Assembly: GCF_000024365.1 (NCBI RefSeq)
Contig: NC_013235.1
Coordinates: 4,216,001 to 4,280,000 of the forward strand
Reading direction: 5' to 3'
DNA: 64,000 nucleotides
From: Nakamurella multipartita DSM 44233
GTDB lineage: Bacteria > Actinomycetota > Actinomycetes > Mycobacteriales > Nakamurellaceae
Under the pieces are notes generated by a model. It saw only the letters and a program-made list of their open reading frames with translations. It was not told the origin of the DNA and made no database searches. Positions 16,344-25,119 of the stretch are shown piece by piece; within the stretch, counting starts at the first letter, position 1; every line of letters starts with the position of its first letter. The position numbers were made by a program, and so were the translations under genes.

Positions 16344-17722
16344 GACGTCCCTTCCGCAGCCGAGGCGATCGCGTCGGGATCGTGGATGGTCAGCGTGATC
16401 CGGGCCGGCACGTGCCGGGCCAGCTCGTCCACGCGCAGCCGCAGGACCGGTTCGCCGGCCGGCTCGGCCAGGGTCAATCGGGCCGGGTCGGGCGGCAACG
16501 GGACAGCCACCACCTGCCCGACAGCCGGGAACGCGCCGCACCGAGCGATGACCAGCCCGGACAGCGTCTCGTAGTCTCCGGTCAGCAGCGGCCGGCCGAT
16601 CAACCGGGCCGCCTCGTCCACCGGCAGGTCCCCGGGCAGCTGCCAGCCGGTGCTCGGCGACGGCGGCGGCAGCACCGGCGGGCCGACGGGGTCGTGCTCG
16701 TCGGCGATCTCGCCGACCAGCTCCTCGGCCAGGTCCTCGGCGGTCAGCACCCCGACGAAACCGCCGTACTCGTCCAGCACGCAGGCCAGCTGATCGGTGC
16801 CGGCGGTCAGCTCCCGCAGGGCCCGCGGCAGGCTCTGACCGGTCGGCACGAAGTGGGGCGGCCGCATCAGGCGTTCGATGGTGAGCGTGTCGTCGGTGTG
16901 CTCGAGCACGTCGATCAGGTGCACCACCCCGAGCACCTCGTCGGCGTCGTCCAGCACCGGGTACCGGGAATGGCCGGTGTGCATCACCTCTCGGATCCCG
17001 GCCAGGTCGATCCCGGGATGCAGCACGCCGACCCGGGCCCGCGGGATCATCGCGTGCGCGACCGTCCGGTTCGGGAAGTCGATCACCCGGTCCAGCAGCA
17101 GCGACAGCTCGGGCGAGAGGTCTCCGCTGTCCCGGGAGGCGGTGACGATGTGGGCCAGGTCGCGCAGGCTCGCCGAATGCTCCACGTCGTGCACCGGTTC
17201 GATCCGCAGCAGCCGCAGCAGCAGGTTGGAGGACTTGTCGAAGATGGCGATGAGCCACCCGAAGACGGTCAGGTAGAGCGTGGTGGAGCGGGCCAGCCGG
17301 ACGGCGACCGGCTCCGGCCGGGCGATGGCCAGGTTCTTGGGAAACAACTCGCCCAGCAGCATCTGCACGAAGGTGGAAAAGGTCAGGGCCAGCAGGGTGC
17401 CGATGGTGATGCCGACGGCGGCCGGCACCGAGATCCCGCCCAGCGCCGCGCCGATCGCCGCGCCGATCAGCGGTTCGGCGACGTAGCCGACCAGCAGACC
17501 GGTCACCGTGATGCCGAGTTGGGCCCCGGAGAGCATGAACGAGGTCCGCCGGATCACGGCCAGCGCGCGCTCGGCGCCGGCGTCCCCGGACGCCGCGGCC
17601 GCCTTGAGCCGGGAGCGGTCCACCGACATGTAGGCGAATTCCTGGGCCACGAAGTAGGCGGTGGCCGCGGTGATGGCCAGCACGACGAGCACGCCGACCA
17701 GCAGCGACAGCGGCCAGATCAT
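16340..17722 (-). CDS. CNNM/CorC (HlyC) family membrane protein with CBS pair
   Basis: A 460-residue protein of full family length: CNNM domain with four hydrophobic segments and the GELFPKNLAIARPEP motif, two CBS motifs (about 205-325, ending in LACVLDEYGGFVGVLTAEDL), and the C-terminal CorC_HlyC fold. Family members bind adenine nucleotide at the CBS pair and control Mg2+/divalent-cation export. It is the first gene of a two-gene operon. The 166 bases between its start and the next gene (17723-17888) hold nothing I can call. Confidence 0.88.
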   Translation of the reverse strand: MIWPLSLLVGVLVVLAITAATAYFVAQEFAYMSVDRSRLKAAAASGDAGAERALAVIRRTSFMLSGAQLGITVTGLLVGYVAEPLIGAAIGAALGGISVPAAVGITIGTLLALTFSTFVQMLLGELFPKNLAIARPEPVAVRLARSTTLYLTVFGWLIAIFDKSSNLLLRLLRIEPVHDVEHSASLRDLAHIVTASRDSGDLSPELSLLLDRVIDFPNRTVAHAMIPRARVGVLHPGIDLAGIREVMHTGHSRYPVLDDADEVLGVVHLIDVLEHTDDTLTIERLMRPPHFVPTGQSLPRALRELTAGTDQLACVLDEYGGFVGVLTAEDLAEELVGEIADEHDPVGPPVLPPPSPSTGWQLPGDLPVDEAARLIGRPLLTGDYETLSGLVIARCGAFPAVGQVVAVPLPPDPARLTLAEPAGEPVLRLRVDELARHVPARITLTIHDPDAIASAAEGTS

Positions 17723-17888
17723 CGGACCGCCCCAGAGTGGGCGGTGTGGAGTGGTGAGCCGGGTTCGGGCCCGGCTCCGGGTCTGTCGGTGGGTGCGCTC
17801 ATGTCACTTTCGGTCGATGGTGGGCAGCGCACGGTGAACGTGCACGGATCGGCCGGAGTTCCCGCCGCCGGCGCTTCTCGGGGCGGAG

Positions 17889-18530
17889 CTATTTGTTGAT
17901 GAACTGCAGGACCGCGAGGACCCGCCGGTGGTCGGTGTCGGCCGGGCTCAGGTCGAACTTGGTGAAGATGTTGTTGACGTTCTTGGCCACCGCGCTCTCG
18001 CTGATGTGCAGGCCGGCGGCGATCGCCGAGTTGGAGCGACCCTCGGCCATCAGGCTCAGCGTCTCCAGCTCGCGCGGGGTCAACCGGTCGATCGGGCTGG
18101 CCTTGCGCCGCACCATCAACTGCGCGACCACCTCCGGATCCAGCACGGTGCCGCCGGCGGCGACCCGGCGCAGGGAGTCCAGGAACTGCTCGACGTCGGC
18201 CACCCGGTCCTTGAGCAGGTAGCCGATCCCCCCGGTGCCGCGGGAGAGCAGCTCGCTGGCGTAGCGCTCCTCCACGTACTGCGACAGGACCAGGACCGGC
18301 AGCGGCGGATCCCGGCGCTGCAGGGTCAGCGCCGCCCGGATGCCCTCGTCGGTGAAGGTCGGCGGCATCCGCACGTCGAGCACCACCACGTCCGCCTCGA
18401 CCCGCCCCAACAGGTCGTTCAATTCAGCGACGTCGCCGGCCGTGCCGACCACGGCCAGCCCGGCGGCCTCGATCAGTCGGACCAGACCTTCCCGCAGCAG
18501 GACCGAATCCTCGGCGATGACGACGCGCAC
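17889..18530 (-). CDS. NarL/LuxR-family response regulator
   Basis: A 213-residue two-component regulator. The receiver domain has the acidic pocket E7-D8, the phospho-acceptor Asp at about 52 (VVVLDVRMPP) and the conserved Lys in YLLKD. The C-terminal LuxR-type helix-turn-helix spans about 148-205 (LTPRELETLSLMAEGRSNSA). GTG start at 18530 follows AAGGGG. The histidine kinase at 22712-24016 is of the HisKA_3 class that normally pairs with NarL regulators, but is 4 kb away across thioesterase, transposase, PPTase and dioxygenase genes; cognate pairing is inferred. Confidence 0.92.
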   Translation of the reverse strand: MRVVIAEDSVLLREGLVRLIEAAGLAVVGTAGDVAELNDLLGRVEADVVVLDVRMPPTFTDEGIRAALTLQRRDPPLPVLVLSQYVEERYASELLSRGTGGIGYLLKDRVADVEQFLDSLRRVAAGGTVLDPEVVAQLMVRRKASPIDRLTPRELETLSLMAEGRSNSAIAAGLHISESAVAKNVNNIFTKFDLSPADTDHRRVLAVLQFINK

Positions 18531-18552
18531 GGCACCCCTTCCGTACTCGCGA

Positions 18553-19335
18553 TCACGATACCGCGCAGGCGTCGCCGGCCGGCCGGCCGCGAGCGACGCC
18601 GAGCTCGGCCAGCACGTCGTCGACCACGTCCGCGGTCACCGTATCGAGGTAGAAGTGGTGTCCGGGGAAGACGCGCAGCCGGAACGCTCCGCTCGTCATC
18701 GCCCGCCAGGCGGCCACATCCTGGATCGAGCACCCCGGATCGGCATCCCCGCAGTACCCGGTGACCGACGCGAGGGTGCGGGCCGGGCGGTCCGGACGGT
18801 GGTCGGCCAGCAACCGGTAGTCCGCGCGGAGCACACCCAGCAGCAGCTCGCGCAGTTCGGCCATGGCGAACAGGTCCAGCTGGGTGTTCCCGAGCTGCCG
18901 CAGGTGCTCAAGCAACTCGGCGTCATCGGCCAGGTCGAGCGCGGGATCCGCCGGGGCCCGGTGCCCGGGCGGCCACCGGCCGGAGACGAAGAGCCGGCGC
19001 GGCAGCACGCCGTAGCTGCGTTCCAGCCGCACCGCCGTTTCGTAGGCCACCACCGCACCCATGCTGTGCCCGAACAGGGCGCAGGGCACCGGGTCCAGGC
19101 TCGCGACCTCCGCGGCGATGCCGGAGGCCAACGCGGCGAGGGACGGGCTGAACGGCTCGGCCAGCCGGTGCTGGCGACCCGGGTAGCAGACCGCCACCAC
19201 CTCGACGTCCGCCGGGACCAGGGTCGACCACCGTCGGTACACCGTCGCGCCCGCCCCGGCGTGCGGAAAGCAGATCAGCCGGGCCCGGGGGGAGGGCACC
19301 CGGCGGTAGGTCTGCAGCCATTCGCCGCCGGTCAC
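18553..19335 (-). CDS. Type II thioesterase (GrsT/RifR type)
   Basis: A 260-residue alpha/beta hydrolase. The nucleophile elbow is GHSMG, preceded by the oxyanion segment CFPHAGAGA; the catalytic His is in PGHHFYLD near the C-terminus. Type II thioesterases act in trans to clear misprimed or stalled acyl groups from carrier proteins in NRPS/PKS systems. GTG at 19335 has AAGGAG 9 bases upstream. The gene lies on the same strand as the PPTase and dioxygenase upstream but is cut off from them by an IS110 element. Confidence 0.92.
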   Translation of the reverse strand: MTGGEWLQTYRRVPSPRARLICFPHAGAGATVYRRWSTLVPADVEVVAVCYPGRQHRLAEPFSPSLAALASGIAAEVASLDPVPCALFGHSMGAVVAYETAVRLERSYGVLPRRLFVSGRWPPGHRAPADPALDLADDAELLEHLRQLGNTQLDLFAMAELRELLLGVLRADYRLLADHRPDRPARTLASVTGYCGDADPGCSIQDVAAWRAMTSGAFRLRVFPGHHFYLDTVTADVVDDVLAELGVARGRPAGDACAVS

Positions 19336-19434
19336 TGGTGAACACTCCTTGTTGCGGGCCCTGAGAGGGTGCTCGTTGTAGGGACTCGGCGGGAGCCGGG
19401 GTGACGGCCTGTGCCGGTCGCCGTTCGACGGCCT

Positions 19435-20833
19435 GCATGACACCGCCGCCCCCGGTTCTCGCGGGGCTGTAGACCGGCAACAGAGGGACGCGCCGCAGAG
19501 CGCCAGTCAGTGACCGCCCGGTGATCGGCCTCCTCGCCGAGTCGTCGCTGCCGTTGTGAGGAGTTGTTGAGTTGTCCCTGCCCGAATGCGATTTCTACGT
19601 CGGTATCGATTGGGCCGCCCAAACGCACGCCGTGTGTGTGCAGGACGCGGCCGGGAAGATCACCGCGCAGTTCACGATCGAGCACACCGCCGACGGATTC
19701 GCGACCCTGTTGGCCCGCCTGGGTCGGTTGGCCAGCGACCCGATGCAGGTCAGCGTCGCCCTGGAACGGCCCGACGGTCGGCTGGTCGACGCCCTGCTCG
19801 AAGCGGGCTACCCGGTGGTGCCGGTCAGCCCGAACGCGATCAAGACCTGGCGCGACGGGGAGGTACTGTCCGGCGCCAAGTCCGACGCCGGCGACGCCGC
19901 CGTCATCGCCGAATATCTGCGGCTGCGGTCGCACCGGCTGCGGCCGGCCACCCCGTTCACCCCGGCGACCAGGGCGCTGCGTACGGTCGTACGCACCCGC
20001 GATGACATCGTGGCCATGCGGACCGCCACGGCGAACCAGCTGACCGCCCTGCTCGATGCCCACTGGCCCGGCGCCACCAAGGTTTTCGCCGATATCGAGT
20101 CGCCGATCGCGTTGGAGTTCCTGACCCGGTACCCGACCGCCAAACACGCCGCGGGCCTGGGTGAGAAGCGCATGGCCGCGTTCTGCGTCAAGCACGGCTA
20201 CTCCGGTCGCCGCTCGGCCGCGGAGCTGCTGACCCGATTGCGGGCTGCGCCGGCCGGCACCACCGACCCGGACCTGGTCGAGGCCGTCCGGGACGCCGTG
20301 CTGGCGCTGGTGGCCGTGCTGCGCACCCTGGGCGAGACCCGCAAGGACCTGGACCGGTCGGTGACCGCCCACCTCGGGGAGCACCCGGACGCCGCGATCT
20401 TCACGTCGCTGCCAAGGTCGGGTCAGATCAACGCCGCCCAGGTGCTCGCCGAGTGGGGCGATTCCCGGCAAGCCTACGACTCGCCCGACGCCGTCGCGGC
20501 GTTGGCCGGCCTGACCCCGGTCACCAAAGCGTCCGGTAAATATCATGCCGTGCATTTCCGGTGGGCCTGCAACAAACGATTCCGTAAAGCGATGACCACG
20601 TTCGCCGACAACAGTCGCCACCAAAGCCCGTGGGCCGCCGAGGTCTACCGCAGAGCTATCCAACGCGGGCACGACCACCCGCACGCCGTCCGGGTCCTGG
20701 CCCGCGCCTGGGTGCGCGTGATCTACCGCTGCTGGCTCGACCGAGAGCCTTACGACCCGGCCAGGCACGGCAACGCGAACAAGATCAACAGCGGGCAACT
20801 TGCGGCCTGAGGTTGACACAGAGGGTGTCATGC
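19435..20833 (+). mobile_element. IS110-family insertion sequence (ends approximate)
   Basis: The element carries one DEDD transposase gene and has the size of an IS110 member (about 1.4 kb). The suggested ends are a 10-bp inverted pair GCATGACACC (19435-19444) and GGTGTCATGC (20824-20833). True IS110 elements often lack terminal repeats, so these limits are tentative; the non-coding left end could reach back to about 19345. No target duplication is expected. The right end touches the stop codon of the PPTase gene. Confidence 0.6.
19572..20810 (+). CDS. IS110-family transposase
   Basis: A 412-residue DEDD recombinase, the usual length. The N-terminal RuvC-like domain shows Asp in YVGIDWA, Glu in VALERPDG, and the Asp pair in KSDAGDA. 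The C-terminal Tnp20 domain shows the LTPVTKASGK motif with the essential Ser, followed by RWACNKRFRKAM. TTG at 19572 is chosen because GAGGAG stands 8 bases upstream. The reading frame is intact, so the element may be active. It is transcribed opposite to the biosynthetic genes on both sides. Confidence 0.95.
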   Translation: MSLPECDFYVGIDWAAQTHAVCVQDAAGKITAQFTIEHTADGFATLLARLGRLASDPMQVSVALERPDGRLVDALLEAGYPVVPVSPNAIKTWRDGEVLSGAKSDAGDAAVIAEYLRLRSHRLRPATPFTPATRALRTVVRTRDDIVAMRTATANQLTALLDAHWPGATKVFADIESPIALEFLTRYPTAKHAAGLGEKRMAAFCVKHGYSGRRSAAELLTRLRAAPAGTTDPDLVEAVRDAVLALVAVLRTLGETRKDLDRSVTAHLGEHPDAAIFTSLPRSGQINAAQVLAEWGDSRQAYDSPDAVAALAGLTPVTKASGKYHAVHFRWACNKRFRKAMTTFADNSRHQSPWAAEVYRRAIQRGHDHPHAVRVLARAWVRVIYRCWLDREPYDPARHGNANKINSGQLAA

Positions 20834-21493
20834 CGGCACCGGCGCCAGGCTCGACATCCGGACCGTGAACGGCTCCGGCCCGAGCCGCGCGACCGCCGCC
20901 AGCAGAGCGCCGGGGGCGGCGATGTCGGTGATGCGACCCACCGCCGGGCCGCCGTCCAGCCGTTCCAGCGGCACCGGCCCGGTCGCGGCGTCGACCACGC
21001 CGATGCGCAGCGTGCGGTCCAGGTTGAGCCCGACCACCTTGCCCGCGGCCTCCTTGCGGGTCCACAACCGGATGTACCGGGCCGGCGGGTCGGCCGCCGC
21101 CTCGACCGCCCGGGCCTCCGGCGCCGGGAAGAAGGTGCGGGCCAGCCGCCCGGCGGGCAGGTCGGGGCGGACCGCCTCGATGTCCACCCCCACCGGCGCG
21201 TCCGCCGACACGGCGACCATGGCCACCGCGCCGCAATGGCTCAGGCTGTGAAAGATGCTGCCATCGGCCAGTTCCGGCTTGCCCCACCGGCCGGTGGTGA
21301 ACCGCAGCGCGGCCGGGTCGACACCCACGCAGTCGCCCAGGATCGTCCGCCGGGCCCAGTGGGCGGCGGCGAAGCGGGCGCGCAGCCCGACCGTCCGCAG
21401 CCGCCGCCACCGGGCCCGCTCGTCCTCGTCCAGCAACTCGCCGTCGGCCGGCAACCCGTGCAGATCGACCGTCCAGACCCCGATCTCGCGCAC
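20828..21493 (-). CDS. 4'-Phosphopantetheinyl transferase (Sfp type)
   Basis: A 221-residue Sfp/Gsp-type PPTase. The signature blocks are VGVDIEAVR (Mg2+/CoA site), FFPAPEARAV, and WTRKEAAGKVVG. It transfers phosphopantetheine from CoA to the conserved Ser of carrier domains and is needed to activate the T domains of the NRPS and the ACP fusion in this window. GTG at 21493 follows the dioxygenase stop by two bases, so the two genes form an operon. The IS110 element begins right at its 3' end, probably separating it from the thioesterase gene. Confidence 0.93.
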   Translation of the reverse strand: MREIGVWTVDLHGLPADGELLDEDERARWRRLRTVGLRARFAAAHWARRTILGDCVGVDPAALRFTTGRWGKPELADGSIFHSLSHCGAVAMVAVSADAPVGVDIEAVRPDLPAGRLARTFFPAPEARAVEAAADPPARYIRLWTRKEAAGKVVGLNLDRTLRIGVVDAATGPVPLERLDGGPAVGRITDIAAPGALLAAVARLGPEPFTVRMSSLAPVPA

Positions 21494-21495
21494 CG

Positions 21496-22509
21496 TCAGG
21501 CGGGATACGGTTCGGCCATGGCGACGGCGATCGTGCGGGCCCCGGTGTACGGCTCCCGGGCGTGCGCCGCGGTCATGTTGTCGACCACCAGCACGTCATC
21601 GAACTGCCAGTCGAAACGCACCCACGCCGCGCGGTAGCAGGCCCGCAGGTGATCCATCACGTCGGCCGGGATCTCCCCGCCATCACCGAAATAGGTGTTG
21701 CTCGGCAGATCCTGCGGATCGAACAGGTCCAGCAGCCCGTCGCGAACCTCGGGCGTGAGCGTCGAGACGTGGAAGAAGGTGGCGTGGTTGAACCACACCT
21801 CGGTGCCGGTCACCGGGTGCCGGTGGATCGCGTCCCGGACCGCCCTGGTCCGCAACGATCCGCCCGGTCGCCACTCGCAGCTGATCCCGTGGTCGGCGCA
21901 GTAGCGCTCCACCGCGGCGCGGTCGTCGGTGCCGAACACCTGCTGCCAGGACACGCCGAACATGCCGTTGAAGTTGCGCACCACCATCCATTTGCGGGCG
22001 CGGAATTCCTCGACCACCGCCGGGTCGATCATCCGCAGCACCTGGCGGATATCGGCCAGGGGCGTCGCACCCTGGGTGGCGGGCGGCTGCAGGCAGTGGA
22101 AATAGAGCTTGAGTGGCCAGGCCTGCTGGTAGGAGTTCTCGTTGTGCAGGAAGATTTCCTCGCTCGGCGGGTAATCGGTCGAGGTGTACACCTGACCCTT
22201 GATGGTGCTGCGCGGGGACGAACGCTCGGTGTATTCCAGCGGTGCCCCGGACAGCGACCGGACCACCGCGTCGAACCCGTCCACGCCCCCGATGTCGAAG
22301 CCGCGCAACAGCATCGCCCCGTGCTGGACCAGCGCGCCGCGCAGCTCCTCCCGGTCCCGCCGGATGCGATCGACGACCCCCAGGCCAGGCTCGTCGTTGG
22401 TCACGACGAGGGGCAACGGGCCGGCCGCGCCAGGCTCGGCCGCCCCGGTGGCCCGGGAATTCGCGCTCGAATGTGCGCTTGCATGTGGGTTGGTGGACAT
22501 GATGGTCAT
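21496..22509 (-). CDS. TauD/TfdA-family Fe(II)/2-oxoglutarate dioxygenase (SyrP/AsnO-like)
   Basis: A 337-residue non-heme iron oxygenase. The facial triad starts as HNENSYQQ (His-x-Glu, as in amino-acid hydroxylases of the SyrP/AsnO/VioC type) and ends with the distal His in TAAHAREPYTGAR, whose Arg binds 2-oxoglutarate. NRPS-linked members beta-hydroxylate Asp, Asn, Arg or similar residues, free or on a carrier. Two in-frame ATGs (22509, 22500) are possible. Linkage to PPTase and to a predicted Asn-type module suggests hydroxylation of a peptide building block; the substrate is inference. Confidence 0.85.
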   Translation of the reverse strand: MTIMSTNPHASAHSSANSRATGAAEPGAAGPLPLVVTNDEPGLGVVDRIRRDREELRGALVQHGAMLLRGFDIGGVDGFDAVVRSLSGAPLEYTERSSPRSTIKGQVYTSTDYPPSEEIFLHNENSYQQAWPLKLYFHCLQPPATQGATPLADIRQVLRMIDPAVVEEFRARKWMVVRNFNGMFGVSWQQVFGTDDRAAVERYCADHGISCEWRPGGSLRTRAVRDAIHRHPVTGTEVWFNHATFFHVSTLTPEVRDGLLDLFDPQDLPSNTYFGDGGEIPADVMDHLRACYRAAWVRFDWQFDDVLVVDNMTAAHAREPYTGARTIAVAMAEPYPA

Positions 22510-22711
22510 CGATCGCCCCGCCTTACTCGGATGAACCGTTCCGGCCGCGCCGACGCGGCCACGCACCGAACACCTTCACTGTGATCGCGCGACCTATACG
22601 GGTGCTATCTCCGTCCTGGCCGGGGACCGGGCCCGGGGTGGTGCTGGGTGCAGGACGGTTCGGCATTCTGATGGATGGTCGGGCCATCTCCGGCCGCTCT
22701 AGGGTTGATCC

Positions 22712-24016
22712 ATGCAGCCGACCACGACCCAGCCACCGGCCCCCGGGCCGGTCGCCCGGTGGTGGCACGCGCCCTTCGCGGCCGACACGTGGCGGGCGAC
22801 GGCGCAGATCGAACTGGGCATGCTGCTGGCCCTGGTCACCGGCAGCGTCATCTGGGTGCTGGCGGTCGCCGGCCTGGCCTTGGCCATCACCCTGGTGCTG
22901 GCCGCACCGGTGCTGGCCGCCCTGTTCGGCTGCGCCCGGACGTTCTCGATCTGGCATCGGGCGCGGATCGAGGCGATGACGCCGGGGCCACCCGACCGGC
23001 GCCGCTGGCCCGACCCACCGCCGGCTCCGACCGCGGGCGGCTGGTGGAGCCGGCTGTGGGCGCAGGTGCGCAGCCCGTCGATCTGGCGGCAGGTCGGCTA
23101 CCACCTCGCCTCGCTGGTGGTGCTGCCGGTCCTGGGTCTGATGGTCAGCCTCTGGTGGTGCGCGGCCCTGCTGGGGATCACCTCCGGCACCTTCTTCTGG
23201 TCCTTGCCCGGCGACGTGCTCGGCATCCCGATCACCGGCGTCGGGCCGATCCTGGTGATCACCGCGCTCGGCGTGGTGTTGCTGCTGACCGCTCCGGCGG
23301 TCGCGACCTCGGCGGCGATGCTGGACGCGTCGCTCTTGCGCCGGGCGATGGCCCCGAGCCGGTCCGAGGCGTTGGCTCAGCGCGTCGTGGTGCTCACCGA
23401 GAGCCGGTCCGATGCCGTGGCCGCGGCCGACGCCGAGCGCCGCCGGCTGGAACGGGACCTGCACGACGGCACCCAGCAGCGCCTGGTGTCGTTGGCGATG
23501 AACCTCGGCATGACCCGCACGACCATGGTGGATGTCCCCGACCATGTCCGGGACGCGGTGACCAGCGCCCACGAGGAGGCCAAGCTCGCCCTGGCCGAAC
23601 TGCGCGACCTGGTCCGTGGCCTGCACCCGGCGGTGCTGGACGACCTCGGGCTGGACGCCGCCCTGTCCGGGATCGCCGCGCGCTCACCGATTCCGGTGCG
23701 GCTGCTGGTCGATCTGCCCAGCCGGCCGAGCCGGCCGATCGAGGCCGCCGCCTACTTCCTGATCTCCGAGGCGTTGACCAACGCCGCCAAGCACTCCGGC
23801 GCGACGACGGTCGACATCCTGGTTGAGCCGACCGCGGCCGCGGAGCTGCGCATCGTCGTATCCGACAACGGTCGCGGCGGCGCCGACCCCGGCGGCGGTT
23901 CGGGCCTGGCCGGACTGGCCGGCCGGATCAGCGCCCTGGACGGCACTTTCGCCGTGCTCAGCCCGGTCGGCGGGCCCACCGTCGTCACCGCCACCCTGCC
24001 CTACCACTCGTCCTGA
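22712..24016 (+). CDS. Sensor histidine kinase (HisKA_3 class)
   Basis: A 434-residue membrane kinase. The N-terminal half has two hydrophobic pairs (about 35-80 and 130-205) around a proline-rich loop, resembling the short putative-sensor domains of actinobacterial NarX-like kinases. The dimerisation motif is RRRLERDLHDGTQQRL, with the phosphorylated His at 251. The HATPase follows (about 335-432; NAAKHSGA, SDNGRGG, GSGLAGLAGR). It should phosphorylate a NarL-type regulator such as the one at 17889-18530. The downstream gene 72 bases on is a DUF4097 protein, a frequent neighbour of such two-component pairs. Confidence 0.92.
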   Translation: MQPTTTQPPAPGPVARWWHAPFAADTWRATAQIELGMLLALVTGSVIWVLAVAGLALAITLVLAAPVLAALFGCARTFSIWHRARIEAMTPGPPDRRRWPDPPPAPTAGGWWSRLWAQVRSPSIWRQVGYHLASLVVLPVLGLMVSLWWCAALLGITSGTFFWSLPGDVLGIPITGVGPILVITALGVVLLLTAPAVATSAAMLDASLLRRAMAPSRSEALAQRVVVLTESRSDAVAAADAERRRLERDLHDGTQQRLVSLAMNLGMTRTTMVDVPDHVRDAVTSAHEEAKLALAELRDLVRGLHPAVLDDLGLDAALSGIAARSPIPVRLLVDLPSRPSRPIEAAAYFLISEALTNAAKHSGATTVDILVEPTAAAELRIVVSDNGRGGADPGGGSGLAGLAGRISALDGTFAVLSPVGGPTVVTATLPYHSS

Positions 24017-24088
24017 CCCGCCGCCCCCGTCGGCGGTGCGGCGCCATTTCCCCGAATGTCCCTCGCAATCCTGCCTCCGGAGGCCATC

Positions 24089-24892
24089 ATGACCGTCATG
24101 ACCCACCTCACCGAAGAGCCCCCGACGCACGCGTCCCGATCCTGGTGGGCGATCGGAATCGTCGTCACCGTCCTGGTTCTCGCGGCCGGCCTGTTCTTCG
24201 GCTACCGCTGGTTGGCCGGTTCGGGCACCCCGTCGACCGAGACCACCTCGGCCACCTACCCGCAGCCGATCACGGCCCTGGACCTGCGCGTGCAGTCCGG
24301 CACGGTGACCCTCACCGCCGGCGCCGACGGCCAGACCACCGTGCAGAGCACCCTGACCTGGGACAACGACAAGCCGACGGTCAGCCAGCAGTGGACCGGG
24401 ACCACGCTGTCGGTCATCGCCAGCTGCCCGGGCAGCGGCCGCTGCGAGGCCGACCTGACGATCGCCGTGCCGGCCGGCACCACGATCACCACCAAGACCG
24501 AGACCGGCGACGCCTCGCTGACCGGACTGACCGGCGCGGTGTCGGCCAGCACCAATACCGGGGAGATCCGGCTCACCCAGCTGGGTGGTGCGGTGATCGC
24601 GCGCACCGAGGTCGGTTCGATCACCGGCACCGACCTGACGTCCACCGACGCGGACGTGAGCACCGAGACCGGCGATGTGACCCTGGGCTTCTCGGCCGAT
24701 CCGCAAACCGTTTCGGCGACGGTGGCCACCGGTGACGTGACCGTGACCGTCCCGCGGTCGTCGACCGCCTACCACGTCACCGCGACCACCGACACCGGCG
24801 ACCGCCGGGTCGCGGTGACCCAGGACGAGACCTCCACCCGCACCATCCTGGCCCGCACCGACACCGGCGACGTCACCGTCGAGGCCCGCTGA
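24089..24892 (+). CDS. Membrane-anchored DUF4097-type beta-helix protein
   Basis: A 267-residue protein with a cytoplasmic N-terminus, one transmembrane helix at about 22-44 (WWAIGIVVTVLVLAAGLFFG) and an extracellular body of short repeated strands (TGDASLTGL, STETGDVTL, TDTGDVTVE), as in DUF4097/adhesin-like right-handed beta-helices. The ATG at 24089 has GGAGG 5 bases upstream. Such proteins often sit beside envelope-sensing two-component systems, so a cell-envelope role is plausible; no activity can be assigned. A strong terminator follows. Confidence 0.78.
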   Translation: MTVMTHLTEEPPTHASRSWWAIGIVVTVLVLAAGLFFGYRWLAGSGTPSTETTSATYPQPITALDLRVQSGTVTLTAGADGQTTVQSTLTWDNDKPTVSQQWTGTTLSVIASCPGSGRCEADLTIAVPAGTTITTKTETGDASLTGLTGAVSASTNTGEIRLTQLGGAVIARTEVGSITGTDLTSTDADVSTETGDVTLGFSADPQTVSATVATGDVTVTVPRSSTAYHVTATTDTGDRRVAVTQDETSTRTILARTDTGDVTVEAR

Positions 24893-24934
24893 CGGCTCCC
24901 GCTCCGGTCCACCTGGCACCCGCTCGAACAGCCG

Positions 24935-24972
24935 CCCCCGCCGCAATCACCTGCGGCGGGGGGTGGCTTTTC
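24935..24972 (+). terminator. Rho-independent terminator after the DUF4097 gene
   Basis: A perfect 11-bp GC stem (24935-24945 with 24952-24962) and a 6-base loop, followed by GTGGCTTTT. It ends the kinase-DUF4097 transcript before the repeat island. Confidence 0.85.
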
Positions 24973-25119
24973 GGGGTCCGGCACCGTCGGCGGGCGGTCG
25001 GCGGCGGGGCGAGCCGGCCGTCGGTCGAGCCAGGCATTCGGTCCGGCCAGGCATTCGGTCGAGCCAGGCCGGGCCGTCGGTCGAGCCGGGCCCGGCGGCC
25101 GGTGGTCGTCCCGCAGGGC

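Noticed and set aside
19435-20833. Exact IS110 borders from the 10-bp inverted repeat.
   Set aside because: Kept only as tentative limits: IS110 elements often have no terminal repeats, and the right repeat overlaps the PPTase stop codon, so it may be coincidental.
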